NCBI RefSeq assembly: GCF_000250655.1
Contig: NC_016935.1
Coordinates: 8,583,501-8,647,500, forward strand
Source of the DNA: Paenibacillus mucilaginosus 3016
GTDB taxonomy: Bacteria; Bacillota; Bacilli; Paenibacillales; NBRC-103111
Direction of reading: 5' to 3'
DNA: 64,000 nucleotides
Below are positions 1-8,183 of the stretch, piece by piece. The notes below the pieces were generated by a model that had not been told where the DNA came from, searched no databases, and saw only the letters and a list, made by a program, of their open reading frames with translations. Within the stretch, counting starts at the first letter, position 1; each line of letters opens with the position of its first letter. The position numbers were made by a program, and so were the translations under genes.

Positions 1-51
1 GGATGCCGTAAGCGTAGTGACGAGGAGCAGGCTGCCGTGTGACTTTTTCAT
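1..51 (-). CDS. N-terminus of a secreted or lipoprotein gene (partial)
   Basis: Only the first 17 codons are in the window; the gene runs off the left edge. The reverse strand reads ATG then MKKSHGSLLLVTTLTAS, a basic start followed by a hydrophobic stretch, as in a signal peptide. A GGGAGG ribosome site lies about 11 bases upstream (complement of about 63-68). It is transcribed divergently from the membrane AraC regulator, a layout often seen in Paenibacillus for sugar ABC transporter lipoproteins beside their regulator. That role is inference; the mature protein is not visible. Confidence 0.6.
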   Translation of the reverse strand, partial: MKKSHGSLLLVTTLTAS

Positions 52-126
52 ATCGAAGTTCGACCTCCCAAGTTAAGTTCGTATGCATAGTCCGTGATGT
101 ATGGCTTGCCCCTTGGATAGTGCGGT

Positions 127-155
127 TTGCCGTTGTCTTGCACTCAGCATATAAT
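127..155 (+). promoter_or_regulatory. SigA-type promoter for the membrane AraC regulator
   Basis: TTGCCG at 127-132 and a perfect TATAAT at 150-155 are separated by 17 bases. Transcription would begin near 162, giving a leader of about 205 bases before the TTG start at 367. Confidence 0.65.
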
Positions 156-261
156 GGAGTTTGGCGGTACGTACATAATCCTGCGATTGGGAGCTGCCGC
201 GCCCCGCGCAAATCGCCTTCCCGCCGGGGGGATCACCCCTGTAACACGGGCGGAACCAATC

Positions 262-290
262 AAATGATTATTTTGGCGCAAATGATTATT
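262..290 (+). repeat. Two 11-base direct repeats in the regulator leader
   Basis: AAATGATTATT occurs at 262-272 and 280-290, so the copies are 18 bp apart start to start. They stand in the leader between the promoter and the start codon of the AraC regulator. They could be a tandem operator, possibly for the regulator itself; no known box is matched with certainty. Confidence 0.4.
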
Positions 291-366
291 GCCAGCTCTT
301 CGCAGTTATCCCTACAATGGTTACTTGAGAAACTGTCTTGTACCCGACGGAGAAGGAGGACGACAC

Positions 367-2679
367 TTGAGCAAGTACAGTTGGTATACCAAGATGATTT
401 TGTTCGGATGCCTGCTGAGCATCCTGCCCGTACTCGCGCTCGGCTTCTTCTCTTACCTGAAATCCGCCGAATCGATCCAAAGCCAGGTGAACCTCGGCAA
501 CATTCAGATCATGAAGCAGACAAACGGCAACGTGGAACAGGTGCTGAAGCGCCTGGACCAGAACCTCACGAACCTGAGCAACTCGACCTTGATGCAGGAT
601 GCGCTGTACAGCCATCTGGATTACTACAACTTTCAGATCTATAACAACCTGCGGCGCGAGATGAGCCTCATGCAGTCGATTGACACGCAGGTTACCGATA
701 TCGTATTAATGAATGCGGCTAACGGCTGGGTCATCAACAACTCCGGATTGTTCGCCCTCGACAACTACCCGGCAAGGGACAAGCTGCTCGAATTTCAGAA
801 GCTGCCGCTGAACTCCACCTGGGTGCTGCATGAGAGCGGCATTCTGGGTGAGACCATGCCGGGCCGCTGTGCCTACACGCTGTCACAGGTGCGCAAGCTC
901 CCGCTCCTCAGCTCGGAGAAGCGCGGTGTCGTATACGCCTCGATCCCTGCCTGTTCCCTGGCCGCCATGATCAAGGATGACACCGAGAAGCAGGAGGTCA
1001 TGATCTTCGACAAAGACTTCCGCATCATGGTGCATCCGGATGAGACGCTGATCGGCAAACGCTTACCCGAAATCGGTTACATGAATGAACAGGATCTCGC
1101 CCAGTTCACGGAGGAGAAAGTCGGGCAGTTCGAAGCGGATCTTCCTGACGGACGCGCTTCGGTCACTTACGTGCGCTCGGAATTCAACGGCTGGATCTAT
1201 GCCTCCTTCACGGAAATCAGCGCCATTACGGAAGAAGCCCGCTCGATCGGCTGGTTTACGCTCGTCGTCTGCCTCGTGCTGGCCGGCATGTCCGTCGGCG
1301 CAGTCTGGCTGGGCTCCCGCCGCATGTATACCCCGATCCGGGGCATTGTGCGCGCGATCTCGGACAGGCTGCCGGATCCGACGATGAAGGAGCAGAATGA
1401 ATTCCAGCTGATTCATGAGCATATCCAGGACATGTTCCGCTCGAACACCAGCCTGAAGCATGAGCTTCATCAGAATACCCAGCAGGTGCGTACCTTCTTT
1501 CTCACCCGCTGGTATCAGGGCAACGTCAAGCAGGGCGAGCTTGAGGACAAAATGGCACTGTACGGCTATGCGCCTGTCATCGCCTCCTGGGAGCATCTGG
1601 CCGTTCTGACGCTGCAGATCGACCGGCTGGAGCAGACCCGCTATGACGCCAAGGATCTCGATCTGCTCCTGTTCGCGGCCAACAACATCATCGAGGATCT
1701 GATCCCTTCCCAGAACCGTCTGACTCCCGTCATTGTGGATCAGACCCAGGCTACCCTGGTCGGCCAAGGGAACATGACGCCGGAGGAGTTCAACGCCTAC
1801 CTGTACGAGGTGACGGAGTCCATCCAGACGCATATCCGTTCCTTCCTGGATCTCGTCGTCTCCATCGGGATCTCCCTGCCCTTCCGCACCTTATCCAAGG
1901 CGCCGCGGGCCTATCATGAGGGCATGGAGGCTCTGAAGCACCGGCTCAAGCTGGGGGAAGGCGTCATTATCCACTATGCCAACGTCAACTCAGGCAAGCA
2001 TACGCTGATCTCCCCGTTCCCTCAGCAGGTGGAGAACGAGCTTATCGATTCCATCAAGCTGGCCGATGAGGAGCGGGCCGATGAGCTGCTCCAGCAGTGG
2101 ATGGGCGAAGTGTTCCATAAGGAGCGGTCTCCGCAGGAGTACCAAACCTCGTTGATCCGGCTGCTGAACCACCTCATGGGGGTTATGCAGGAGTCGGGCA
2201 TAGCGCTTAACGTTATCCAGCCGGAAGACGGCTCTCTGTATGAGGAGCTGCTCCAGCTCTACGTGCCGAAGGATATCGAGAAGTGGTTCCGCAAACGGAT
2301 TGTGGGCCCGATGATCGGGGTGTTCCGCGACCGCAGCGACTCGCAGTTCCGCAGCCTGTCCGAAGAGATTATCGATCTGATCCACCAGCATTTCGATACG
2401 GATCTGACCCTGGAGGAATGCGCGGCCAAGCTGCACTACAATGCCTCTTACCTGAGCAGCGTCTTCAAAAAGGAGACGAATCTGTCGTTCAGCGACTATC
2501 TGACGACTTACCGGTTCCAGATGGCGAAGCAGTGGCTGGTCGAAACCGATATACCGATCAAGGATATCGCGCAGAAGCTCGGTTACAACAACCCGCAGAA
2601 CTTCATCCGCTCCTTCCGCAAGCTGGAGGACATGACGCCGGGCCAGTACCGGACCAAGTATGCCGGTAAAGAAGGATAG
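367..2679 (+). CDS. Two-TM sensor/AraC-family transcriptional regulator
   Basis: A 770-residue membrane-bound regulator of the kind common in Paenibacillus. A first membrane segment (about residues 10-31) is followed by an extracytoplasmic region of about 260 residues, a second segment near 292-315, a long cytoplasmic linker and a C-terminal AraC double helix-turn-helix (about 665-765, with IKDIAQKLGYNNPQNFIRSF as the second recognition region). The TTG start at 367 follows an excellent AGAAGGAGGA site; the frame stays open upstream to 289 but without a ribosome site. It probably senses an extracellular sugar and controls the divergent gene at the left edge; the ligand is unknown. Weak similarity to known sensor domains means the sensing domain cannot be named by eye. 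Confidence 0.85.
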   Translation: MSKYSWYTKMILFGCLLSILPVLALGFFSYLKSAESIQSQVNLGNIQIMKQTNGNVEQVLKRLDQNLTNLSNSTLMQDALYSHLDYYNFQIYNNLRREMSLMQSIDTQVTDIVLMNAANGWVINNSGLFALDNYPARDKLLEFQKLPLNSTWVLHESGILGETMPGRCAYTLSQVRKLPLLSSEKRGVVYASIPACSLAAMIKDDTEKQEVMIFDKDFRIMVHPDETLIGKRLPEIGYMNEQDLAQFTEEKVGQFEADLPDGRASVTYVRSEFNGWIYASFTEISAITEEARSIGWFTLVVCLVLAGMSVGAVWLGSRRMYTPIRGIVRAISDRLPDPTMKEQNEFQLIHEHIQDMFRSNTSLKHELHQNTQQVRTFFLTRWYQGNVKQGELEDKMALYGYAPVIASWEHLAVLTLQIDRLEQTRYDAKDLDLLLFAANNIIEDLIPSQNRLTPVIVDQTQATLVGQGNMTPEEFNAYLYEVTESIQTHIRSFLDLVVSIGISLPFRTLSKAPRAYHEGMEALKHRLKLGEGVIIHYANVNSGKHTLISPFPQQVENELIDSIKLADEERADELLQQWMGEVFHKERSPQEYQTSLIRLLNHLMGVMQESGIALNVIQPEDGSLYEELLQLYVPKDIEKWFRKRIVGPMIGVFRDRSDSQFRSLSEEIIDLIHQHFDTDLTLEECAAKLHYNASYLSSVFKKETNLSFSDYLTTYRFQMAKQWLVETDIPIKDIAQKLGYNNPQNFIRSFRKLEDMTPGQYRTKYAGKEG

Positions 2680-2790
2680 CCGATCTGACGGAAAGTGCGC
2701 AGCAACGCCCGGGATCAAGTCGAATCCTGGTGTCGTATTTTCCCGGGAAATAACCAGAATGCCCCATATCCAATCAGCTCAAATAGGGCA

Positions 2791-2826
2791 AAAAAAGCGG
2801 ACCTCCGAAAGGGAGATCCGCTTTTT
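2791..2826. terminator. Bidirectional terminator
   Basis: AAAAAGCGGA..CTCC, loop GAAA, GGGAG..TCCGCTTTTT. A-run and T-run on the two sides serve both the AraC gene and the convergent repeat-protein gene. Confidence 0.85.
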
Positions 2827-2848
2827 CTCTTTATGGCTAATGCTGCTC

Positions 2849-3460
2849 TTATTCGTTGGTTTCGCTTGCCTGCTCCGCTTCACGGGCCGCACGTTCCTGC
2901 TCCATCTGGGCCTTCAGCTCATCAACCGTCATGCCCTTCTCCGCTGCGCGCTTTTCAAGCTTCGCCTGACGCTCCTGCTCCATCTGAGCCTTGAGTTCAT
3001 CGACGGTGATACCCTTCTCCACTGCCAGCTCAGCCAGCTTCGCTTCGCGCTCCTGCTCCATCTGCGCCTTCAGCTCGTCCACGGTGATGCCCTTCTCTGC
3101 CGCGAGAGCTTCGAGGTCCTGGCCGCCGCGCGGGCCGCGCTCTGCACGCTCCTGCTCCATCTGCGCTTTCAGCTCGTCGACGGTAATGCCCTTCTCCGCT
3201 GCCAGCTCGGCCAGCTTCGCTTCGCGCTCCTGCTCCATCTGCGACTTCAGCTCGTCCACGGTGATGCCCTTCTCCGCCGCCAGCGCTTCAAGGTTCTTGC
3301 CGCCGCGGTCTTTCTTGAACGTCATCGACTTCATTACCGATGGGGACCCGGCATCCGTCGTTGTGGTGGTCGCTTCTGCTGCGAAGACCGAGCCCATCGC
3401 TCCGATCGCAAATACGGCACCCAGTGTTGTGGCGATGACTTTCTTGTTGAAGTTTTTCAT
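2849..3460 (-). CDS. Secreted Glu/Lys-rich helical repeat protein
   Basis: 203 residues with a clear signal peptide (basic start, hydrophobic core, cleavage after VFA near residue 27). The mature part is five imperfect copies of a 23-32 residue unit built on AAEKGITVDELKAQMEQER, predicted to be charged helices and probably coiled coil. The unit resembles the (E)G-T-L-x-E-I-A-x-x-G-x-S-x-D-x-L repeats in the SLH protein at 55769-57211. AGGAGG lies 10 bases before the ATG. It is downstream of the two-component operon but behind that operon's terminator, with its own probable promoter. No function can be assigned; an envelope or spore-related structural role is a guess. Confidence 0.8.
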   Translation of the reverse strand: MKNFNKKVIATTLGAVFAIGAMGSVFAAEATTTTTDAGSPSVMKSMTFKKDRGGKNLEALAAEKGITVDELKSQMEQEREAKLAELAAEKGITVDELKAQMEQERAERGPRGGQDLEALAAEKGITVDELKAQMEQEREAKLAELAVEKGITVDELKAQMEQERQAKLEKRAAEKGMTVDELKAQMEQERAAREAEQASETNE

Positions 3461-3547
3461 GTGTAATTCCTCCTGTAATTGAATGATGTAAGTTCGTTTT
3501 TAGTTGTTCGTTGTTCGGTGGTTTAGGTTCGCGCTTGTTTGTTGTCT

Positions 3548-3575
3548 TCTATACGCCGCCTTGAAGCACACACAA
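3548..3575 (-). promoter_or_regulatory. Probable promoter of the repeat-protein gene
   Basis: On the minus strand TTGTGT (3570-3575) and TATAGA (3548-3553) are 16 bases apart. The -35 overlaps the T-tail of the histidine kinase terminator. The leader also holds GAAC-rich repeats at about 3490-3520. Confidence 0.4.
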
Positions 3576-3622
3576 AAAAACGGCATCCGTCTGCACCTGT
3601 AAAGTGCTTGACGAATACCGTT
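3574..3622 (-). terminator. Terminator of the two-component operon
   Basis: Minus-strand 13-bp stem AACGGTATTCGTC / GACGGATGCCGTT with two G-U pairs, followed by seven T residues. Confidence 0.8.
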
Positions 3623-3637
3623 TAATCCGTGACCTGC

Positions 3638-5302
3638 TTACTTACGCTCCTCCGGCAAAGACAGCGGGTGCTTCGGCAGGATCACCTGGAAGGTGCTGCC
3701 TTCCCCTTCGATGCTGCTTACCCCGATCGTTCCGCCATGCGCCTCCACAATGGATTTGGTGATCGCAAGACCGAGACCCGCGCCCCCGTACTTGCGGGTA
3801 CGGGAAGAGTCGCTGCGGTAGAACCGGTCAAACAGATGCGGCAGATGCGCTGCGCCGATCCCCGGACCGTTATCCTGTACCGACAAAGCGACGCCTTCCT
3901 TGGACGGTCCGGCAGCAATCCGGATCCGCCCCTGCTCCGCATCGGTATGCTGAACCGCATTGTGGAACAGGTTGAGAACGACCTGCTTGATCTTGTCGGC
4001 ATCAAAGGAGCACCGGGTGTCCGGCTCAAGCTGCAGCTCAAGCTCCCGGCTGCCTGCCAGCAGGCGCAGCTGGGGCTCCATCTCACGCAGCACACCCTCC
4101 AGGCTGCCTTCCTTGAGCTCGATATGCGGTGTGCGGTCCAGCTTCGCCAGCTGCAGCAGATCGTTCACCAGCTTGTTCATCCGTGCCGACTCCCCGTGCA
4201 TGCTCTTCAGCGCCTTGTCGAGCTGCTCCGGATGGTGGGCCGCTCCGCGAAGCAGCACCTCCAGGAAGCCGTGAATCGACGTCAGCGGCGTCCGCAGCTC
4301 ATGGGAGGCATCCGCTACGAAGCGGCGCATGCCTTCCTTCAGTTCCTTCTCGGCCTCGAACGAAGTCTCGAGGCGCTCCAGCATGCCGTTGAACGATTCC
4401 GCCAGCCGGTCGATCTCATGCTGCCCCTGGTAAGCGGGGAAGCGGGTCGCGAGATTCCCCGCATCGATCTGCTCCACCGTGCTCACCATATTGTTCAGCG
4501 GCACCAGCGTCCGTCTCAGCACCGGCAGGAACCCGATCAGTCCGGCCGCCATCGCCAGTACGGACAGCAGCAGGAAGGTAAGCAGCTGACGGATCAGCAC
4601 ATCCTTCATGGTTCCTGTCGGGGTGCTGATCTGCACCAGCGTATCCGTGCGGCCCGGTCCCGAAGGTACGGCCTGCACTACGACCAGCTGCTCTACCCCT
4701 GCGCTGTCCGGCAGGATCCAATAGTTCGGGCCGGGACCACTCTTGCGATTCAGTGCCTCGCTGTACTGGGCCGGATCCAGCTTGGGCGGCTCCGCGCTGC
4801 CTGGCCAGTTGGTCAGCACCGTGAATTCGCCGTTCGCATCAATGCGGGCGACCGCCGAATCCGGGAAAACCCAGGGCTGGCGTCTGCCGCCTCCTCCCTG
4901 CGTGGCGGACCCGGCTCCGGCGGCCTGTCCTGCATTCCCATCCTGCACGCCGGCCTGCCCCGTACTGCCCGCTCCGCCTGCAGTGCCCCCATCCGCCGCC
5001 GAAGACGGCTGACCGCCTCCGGTGCTGCCCGGCTGACTCGCTCCCTGCCCGGGATTGCCCTGCATCGGGCGCTCCTGGACCGCAGCGTCTCCCTGCAGCA
5101 GATCCCGCGGAATGGACATCATCTGCCGCTGCATCGTTTCGGCCTTGTTCCGGTAGATGAAATCTTTCATCACCACATACTGGAACACACCGATGAAGGT
5201 CAGCAGGACGGCCAAAATGAGCAGGGAACGCGAGAGGAGCTGGATACGGAGAGAGCCGCGCTCGGGAACCAGGCTTCTTCTCCTGTTCCCCGCCCCTCTC
5301 AT
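3638..5302 (-). CDS. Sensor histidine kinase with Gly/Gln-rich extracellular insert
   Basis: 554 residues. A TM near 24-45, an extracellular region to about 235 and a second TM (about 238-262) are followed by a HAMP linker, HisKA with phospho-acceptor His334 in ASHELRTPL, and HATPase_c with N box NLFHNAVQH, DNGPGIG and GGAGLGLAI. Residues about 78-141 of the sensor region are an unusual low-complexity run rich in Gly, Gln, Ser and Ala. The ATG overlaps the response regulator stop as ATGA (5299-5302), so translation is coupled. It would phosphorylate that regulator. The signal is unknown; the TTCAG regulon described here suggests an envelope signal. Confidence 0.92.
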   Translation of the reverse strand: MRGAGNRRRSLVPERGSLRIQLLSRSLLILAVLLTFIGVFQYVVMKDFIYRNKAETMQRQMMSIPRDLLQGDAAVQERPMQGNPGQGASQPGSTGGGQPSSAADGGTAGGAGSTGQAGVQDGNAGQAAGAGSATQGGGGRRQPWVFPDSAVARIDANGEFTVLTNWPGSAEPPKLDPAQYSEALNRKSGPGPNYWILPDSAGVEQLVVVQAVPSGPGRTDTLVQISTPTGTMKDVLIRQLLTFLLLSVLAMAAGLIGFLPVLRRTLVPLNNMVSTVEQIDAGNLATRFPAYQGQHEIDRLAESFNGMLERLETSFEAEKELKEGMRRFVADASHELRTPLTSIHGFLEVLLRGAAHHPEQLDKALKSMHGESARMNKLVNDLLQLAKLDRTPHIELKEGSLEGVLREMEPQLRLLAGSRELELQLEPDTRCSFDADKIKQVVLNLFHNAVQHTDAEQGRIRIAAGPSKEGVALSVQDNGPGIGAAHLPHLFDRFYRSDSSRTRKYGGAGLGLAITKSIVEAHGGTIGVSSIEGEGSTFQVILPKHPLSLPEERK

Positions 5303-5982
5303 GACAGATCCAGCCTGTAGCCTGCGCCGCGGAGCGTGCGGATCAGCGTATGCTCTTTATCCTGAAGCTTCTCCCGCAGCGAGCGGATATACACCTCGAC
5401 AATGTTCTCTTCCCCGCCGAAGTCGTAGCCCCATACCTTGTCCAGAATCATCGACTTGCTGAGCACGAGCCCATGGTTGGTCACCAGGAACTTGAGCAGT
5501 TCGTATTCAGTCGGAGAGAGCTCGAGCAGCCGTTCGTTCAGCCGGATCTCCTTCCGGCGGTCATCCATGCGGAACGGACCCTTCACCACTTCCCCGAACA
5601 GGTGCGGGAACTGGTTGCGTACCCTGGCCTGAATCCGGGCGAGCAGCTCATCGAAGCTGAACGGCTTTACCATGTAATCGTCGGCCCCCAGGTTGAGTCC
5701 CTTGACCCGGTCGTCCACTTCGTCCTTGGCCGTCAGCATTATGACGGCTATGTGGTCCGTCTTCTTGAGCATCCGGCATACCTCGAAGCCGTCCATCCCC
5801 GGCATCATGACATCGAGAATGGCAATGTGCGGCTGAAATTCTTTGGCTAACGTAATGGCGGTCATCCCGTCCGGGGCCGTTCTCACCTCGAAGCCCTCGT
5901 TAAGCAGTCCGAGTTCCAGAAACTGCAGAATATTCGGTTCGTCATCCACCAGCATGACGCGAATGCCTTTTAATTGTCCCAT
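5299..5982 (-). CDS. OmpR-family response regulator
   Basis: 227 residues, normal for the family. The receiver domain has the acidic pair DDEP, phospho-acceptor Asp57 in AILDVMMPG and the VKPFS lysine; a winged-helix DNA-binding domain fills residues about 130-225 (LSPTEYELLKFL, RGAGYRLD). The frame is open further upstream to 6069, but the ATG at 5982 has GAGGTGG 11 bases before it and gives the normal length. It is the first gene of an operon with the histidine kinase. Three 11-bp-spaced TTCAG-like boxes precede its promoter, consistent with autoregulation; the same boxes occur before three other transcription units in this window. Confidence 0.93.
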   Translation of the reverse strand: MGQLKGIRVMLVDDEPNILQFLELGLLNEGFEVRTAPDGMTAITLAKEFQPHIAILDVMMPGMDGFEVCRMLKKTDHIAVIMLTAKDEVDDRVKGLNLGADDYMVKPFSFDELLARIQARVRNQFPHLFGEVVKGPFRMDDRRKEIRLNERLLELSPTEYELLKFLVTNHGLVLSKSMILDKVWGYDFGGEENIVEVYIRSLREKLQDKEHTLIRTLRGAGYRLDLS

Positions 5983-6016
5983 GGCTGTACAACCACCTCT
6001 TCGTTTCCTTATGGAT

Positions 6017-6061
6017 ATAGTATCGCCGTTCTTCCTGAATACCGGCTGAATGCCCACTGAG
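6017..6061 (-). promoter_or_regulatory. TTCAG-repeat promoter of the two-component operon
   Basis: Reading the minus strand: CTCAG, TTCAG and TTCAGG boxes whose starts are 11 bp apart (plus-strand CTGAx at 6057, 6046 and 6035), then a -10 region GATACTAT, either GATACT 9 bases on or TACTAT 11 bases on (6017-6024). There is no good -35 hexamer; an activator bound to the boxes would replace it. Confidence 0.6.
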
Positions 6062-6260
6062 AGACCCATGAAAAAAAATCATCTATCCCCCCATTGTACC
6101 TCAGTCTGGCGGCTTGTAACAAAAGGGTCTCTCCCTTCTTCCAGCATCATTCCATCAAAGGAGACTGGTCTCTTGAAGGGAATAAAAAAAAGTTCTGGAG
6201 AAGCAACCTGTGGATAGCCATCATGGCTCATCCATGCCGTTCAGTGAGCGAGGTTTCTCT

Positions 6261-6992
6261 ATGCAGCTGTATAATCTGTTGACTCCAGAAGAAATCCAGG
6301 CTCTGGTCCAGCCCCCGATTGACGGGGCGCAGCCGCTCGCCGCCCCTCCGCCGGGGTTTCAGGGCAGCGGACAGAGCATCCGTTCCATCCGGGAACGCCG
6401 AGGCTGGAGCTGCGCGGAGGCCGCCTCGCGTACGGCCCTCCCTCCGGATCTGCTGCGGGCCTGGGAGCAGGGGGAAGCGGCCCCCACTTTAACCCAGCTG
6501 CTTCAGCTGGCAGGAGGGCTGGGCGTATCCGTGGACGAGCTGCTGCTCGGCAGCCAGCCAGCCCCCAGCCCTGACAGGCCGCCGGGCCGGCTCCCGCAGG
6601 GCATGAACTCCCTGGCCGAGCGGCTGACCTATCTCCGGACGGCGCGGCGCTTGTCCAGGTCCGATGCGGCGGCGGAGATGGGCTTCTCATACTCGGAGCT
6701 GACCTCGTACGAAAACGGCTACCGGCTTCCCGAGCTCAAGGCTTTTTTGGCACTGGTGCAGTTCTATAACGTATCGGCCCATCTCCTGCTGACCGGTTCT
6801 TCCCCGGCTGCCGTTCCCCAGGAACCCGGACCGGACCGGGGGGACTCCTCCGCCGCAGATCTGTCCACGCTGCTCGACGAGCCCCTGTATTATAGAGGGG
6901 TCCCGCTCGACCCCCAGATCAAACAGAGAATCTCCGATCTGCTTCAAGGCTATGAAATCGCTATGAAGCAGGTCGGGCCGGAAATGCACTGA
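6261..6992 (+). CDS. Double Xre-type HTH protein
   Basis: 243 residues with two Xre/Cro helix-turn-helix domains in tandem, roughly residues 37-98 (SIRERRGWSCAEAASRTAL ... SVDELLLG) and 116-182 (LAERLTYLRTARRLSRSDAA ... VSAHLLLTG), then a C-terminal tail with a predicted helix (IKQRISDLLQGYEIAM). The first domain also carries the glycine/proline-rich linkers typical of high-GC Paenibacillus. Start 6261 has GCGAGG 7 bases upstream; earlier ATGs at 6210 and 6234 lack a comparable site. Monocistronic with its own terminator. Target genes are not evident; it is likely a DNA-binding regulator or spore-phase control protein. Confidence 0.75.
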   Translation: MQLYNLLTPEEIQALVQPPIDGAQPLAAPPPGFQGSGQSIRSIRERRGWSCAEAASRTALPPDLLRAWEQGEAAPTLTQLLQLAGGLGVSVDELLLGSQPAPSPDRPPGRLPQGMNSLAERLTYLRTARRLSRSDAAAEMGFSYSELTSYENGYRLPELKAFLALVQFYNVSAHLLLTGSSPAAVPQEPGPDRGDSSAADLSTLLDEPLYYRGVPLDPQIKQRISDLLQGYEIAMKQVGPEMH

Positions 6993-7088
6993 CCTCCGTC
7001 AGCCTGCTTGGCCGTCTGTCTTTTCCTCATCCAGGCACCCGGTTACGCCTGTCTCCCGTACCATCCTTCAGCTGCTTATATGTAATGC

Positions 7089-7112
7089 GGGGCCGGGCGG
7101 CCCCTATTTTTT
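7089..7112 (+). terminator. Terminator of the Xre-type gene
   Basis: GGGGCC, loop GGGC, GGCCCC, then TATTTTTT. Confidence 0.8.
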
Positions 7113-7123
7113 GTACACTCCTC

Positions 7124-7175
7124 TTGAATTCGTCCCCTGCCGTGCTATAATCAAATCTAATGATAATGATTATCG
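7124..7175 (+). promoter_or_regulatory. Promoter with Fur box
   Basis: TTGAAT (7124-7129), 16 bases, perfect TATAAT (7146-7151). At 7161-7175 TGATAATGATTATCG matches the Bacillus Fur 7-1-7 box TGATAATNATTATCA at 14 of 15 positions and covers the start of transcription. The downstream ATPase gene is therefore predicted to be iron-repressed. Confidence 0.8.
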
Positions 7176-7234
7176 TTCTTATCATCATATAGAGCGGCTG
7201 CTGTGCCGCATTTCTCAGGCTGGGAGGACATACC

Positions 7235-8089
7235 TTGGAACGCTTGTATACCGAAGGACTGACCATCGCTTACGGAGAACGTCCGATTGTAGATAATTTG
7301 AACCTGCCGGTGCCGGAAGGCCGAATCACGGCGCTTGTCGGGGCCAACGGGTCGGGCAAATCGACCATTCTTAAGACCATGGCGCGCATCATGAAGCCCC
7401 AGAAGGGCGGCGTCTTCCTTGATGGGAAGTCCATCCACGGGCAGTCCACCAAAGAGGTGGCCAAGCAGCTCGCCATCCTGCCCCAGAACCCCGTGGCGCC
7501 CGACGGCCTTACCGTCTCCGAGCTCGTGACCTACGGCCGTTTTCCCCACCAGAAGGGCTTCGGCTCCCTTACGGCGGAAGACCGGGAGATGGTCCGCCGG
7601 GCGATCGAGCTTACCGGGATGGCCGAATTCCATGACCGGCCTGTCGACCAGCTGTCCGGCGGCCAGCGGCAGCGGGCCTGGATTGCCATGGCTCTGGCTC
7701 AAGGGACGGATATTCTGTTCCTCGACGAGCCTACGACGTTCCTCGATATGGCCCACCAGCTTGAGGTACTGAAGCTGCTCGAGAAGCTGAATGCGGAAGA
7801 GAACCGCACGATCGTCATGGTGGTTCACGATCTCAACCATGCTTCCCGGTATGCCCACCATATGGTGGCGATCAAGCGGGGGCGTGTAGTGAGCAGCGGC
7901 TCGCCGGCCGAAGTAATGACGCATGCGGTCCTTCGGGAAGTGTTCGGTATTGAAGCCGACCTGATTCCCGATCCCCGTACGGGTGTACCGCTTTGCCTTC
8001 CTTTTGAACTGGCCCATGCTGCTGCCTCCGGGCTTAGCGTACCGCAGCAGCAGCAGCCGGCTGAACGCAGCAGAGTCCTTGCTCGCTAA
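7235..8089 (+). CDS. Iron-siderophore ABC transporter ATPase (FhuC/YusV type)
   Basis: 284 residues. Walker A GANGSGKST, Q-loop LPQNP, signature LSGGQRQRAW, Walker B ILFLDEPTT and the H-loop VVHDLNH are all intact, as in FecE/FhuC ATPases that power ferric-siderophore uptake. TTG start with GGGAGG 7 bases before it. It stands alone: no permease or binding protein gene is next to it. In Bacillus subtilis YusV is such an orphan ATPase shared by several permeases, so the same may hold here; the other siderophore importer in this window (27.8-31.5 kb) has its own ATPase. A Gln-rich C-terminal tail of about 25 residues is extra. Confidence 0.88.
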   Translation: MERLYTEGLTIAYGERPIVDNLNLPVPEGRITALVGANGSGKSTILKTMARIMKPQKGGVFLDGKSIHGQSTKEVAKQLAILPQNPVAPDGLTVSELVTYGRFPHQKGFGSLTAEDREMVRRAIELTGMAEFHDRPVDQLSGGQRQRAWIAMALAQGTDILFLDEPTTFLDMAHQLEVLKLLEKLNAEENRTIVMVVHDLNHASRYAHHMVAIKRGRVVSSGSPAEVMTHAVLREVFGIEADLIPDPRTGVPLCLPFELAHAAASGLSVPQQQQPAERSRVLAR

Positions 8090-8116
8090 GCTCTTCTTGA
8101 CCAGCATAAGTTAACC

Positions 8117-8155
8117 CCAAAGAACGTCCGGCTTTGAACACCGGACGTTCTTTGG
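8117..8155. terminator. Terminator between convergent genes
   Basis: Perfect 15-bp stem CCAAAGAACGTCCGG / CCGGACGTTCTTTGG with a 9-base loop, between convergent genes. There is no long T-run. Confidence 0.65.
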
Positions 8156-8183
8156 CATGCTCAGGAGCAGTGCGGCGGGCGGC

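Noticed and set aside
3060..3300. Repeats in the 2849-3460 gene as a CRISPR or tandem DNA repeat array
   Set aside because: The repeats keep the reading frame, vary at the third codon base and encode a helical unit; there are no unique spacers.
3629..5320. Plus-strand frame of 563 codons opposite the histidine kinase
   Set aside because: Arg/Gln/His-rich shadow frame of a clearly real minus-strand kinase.
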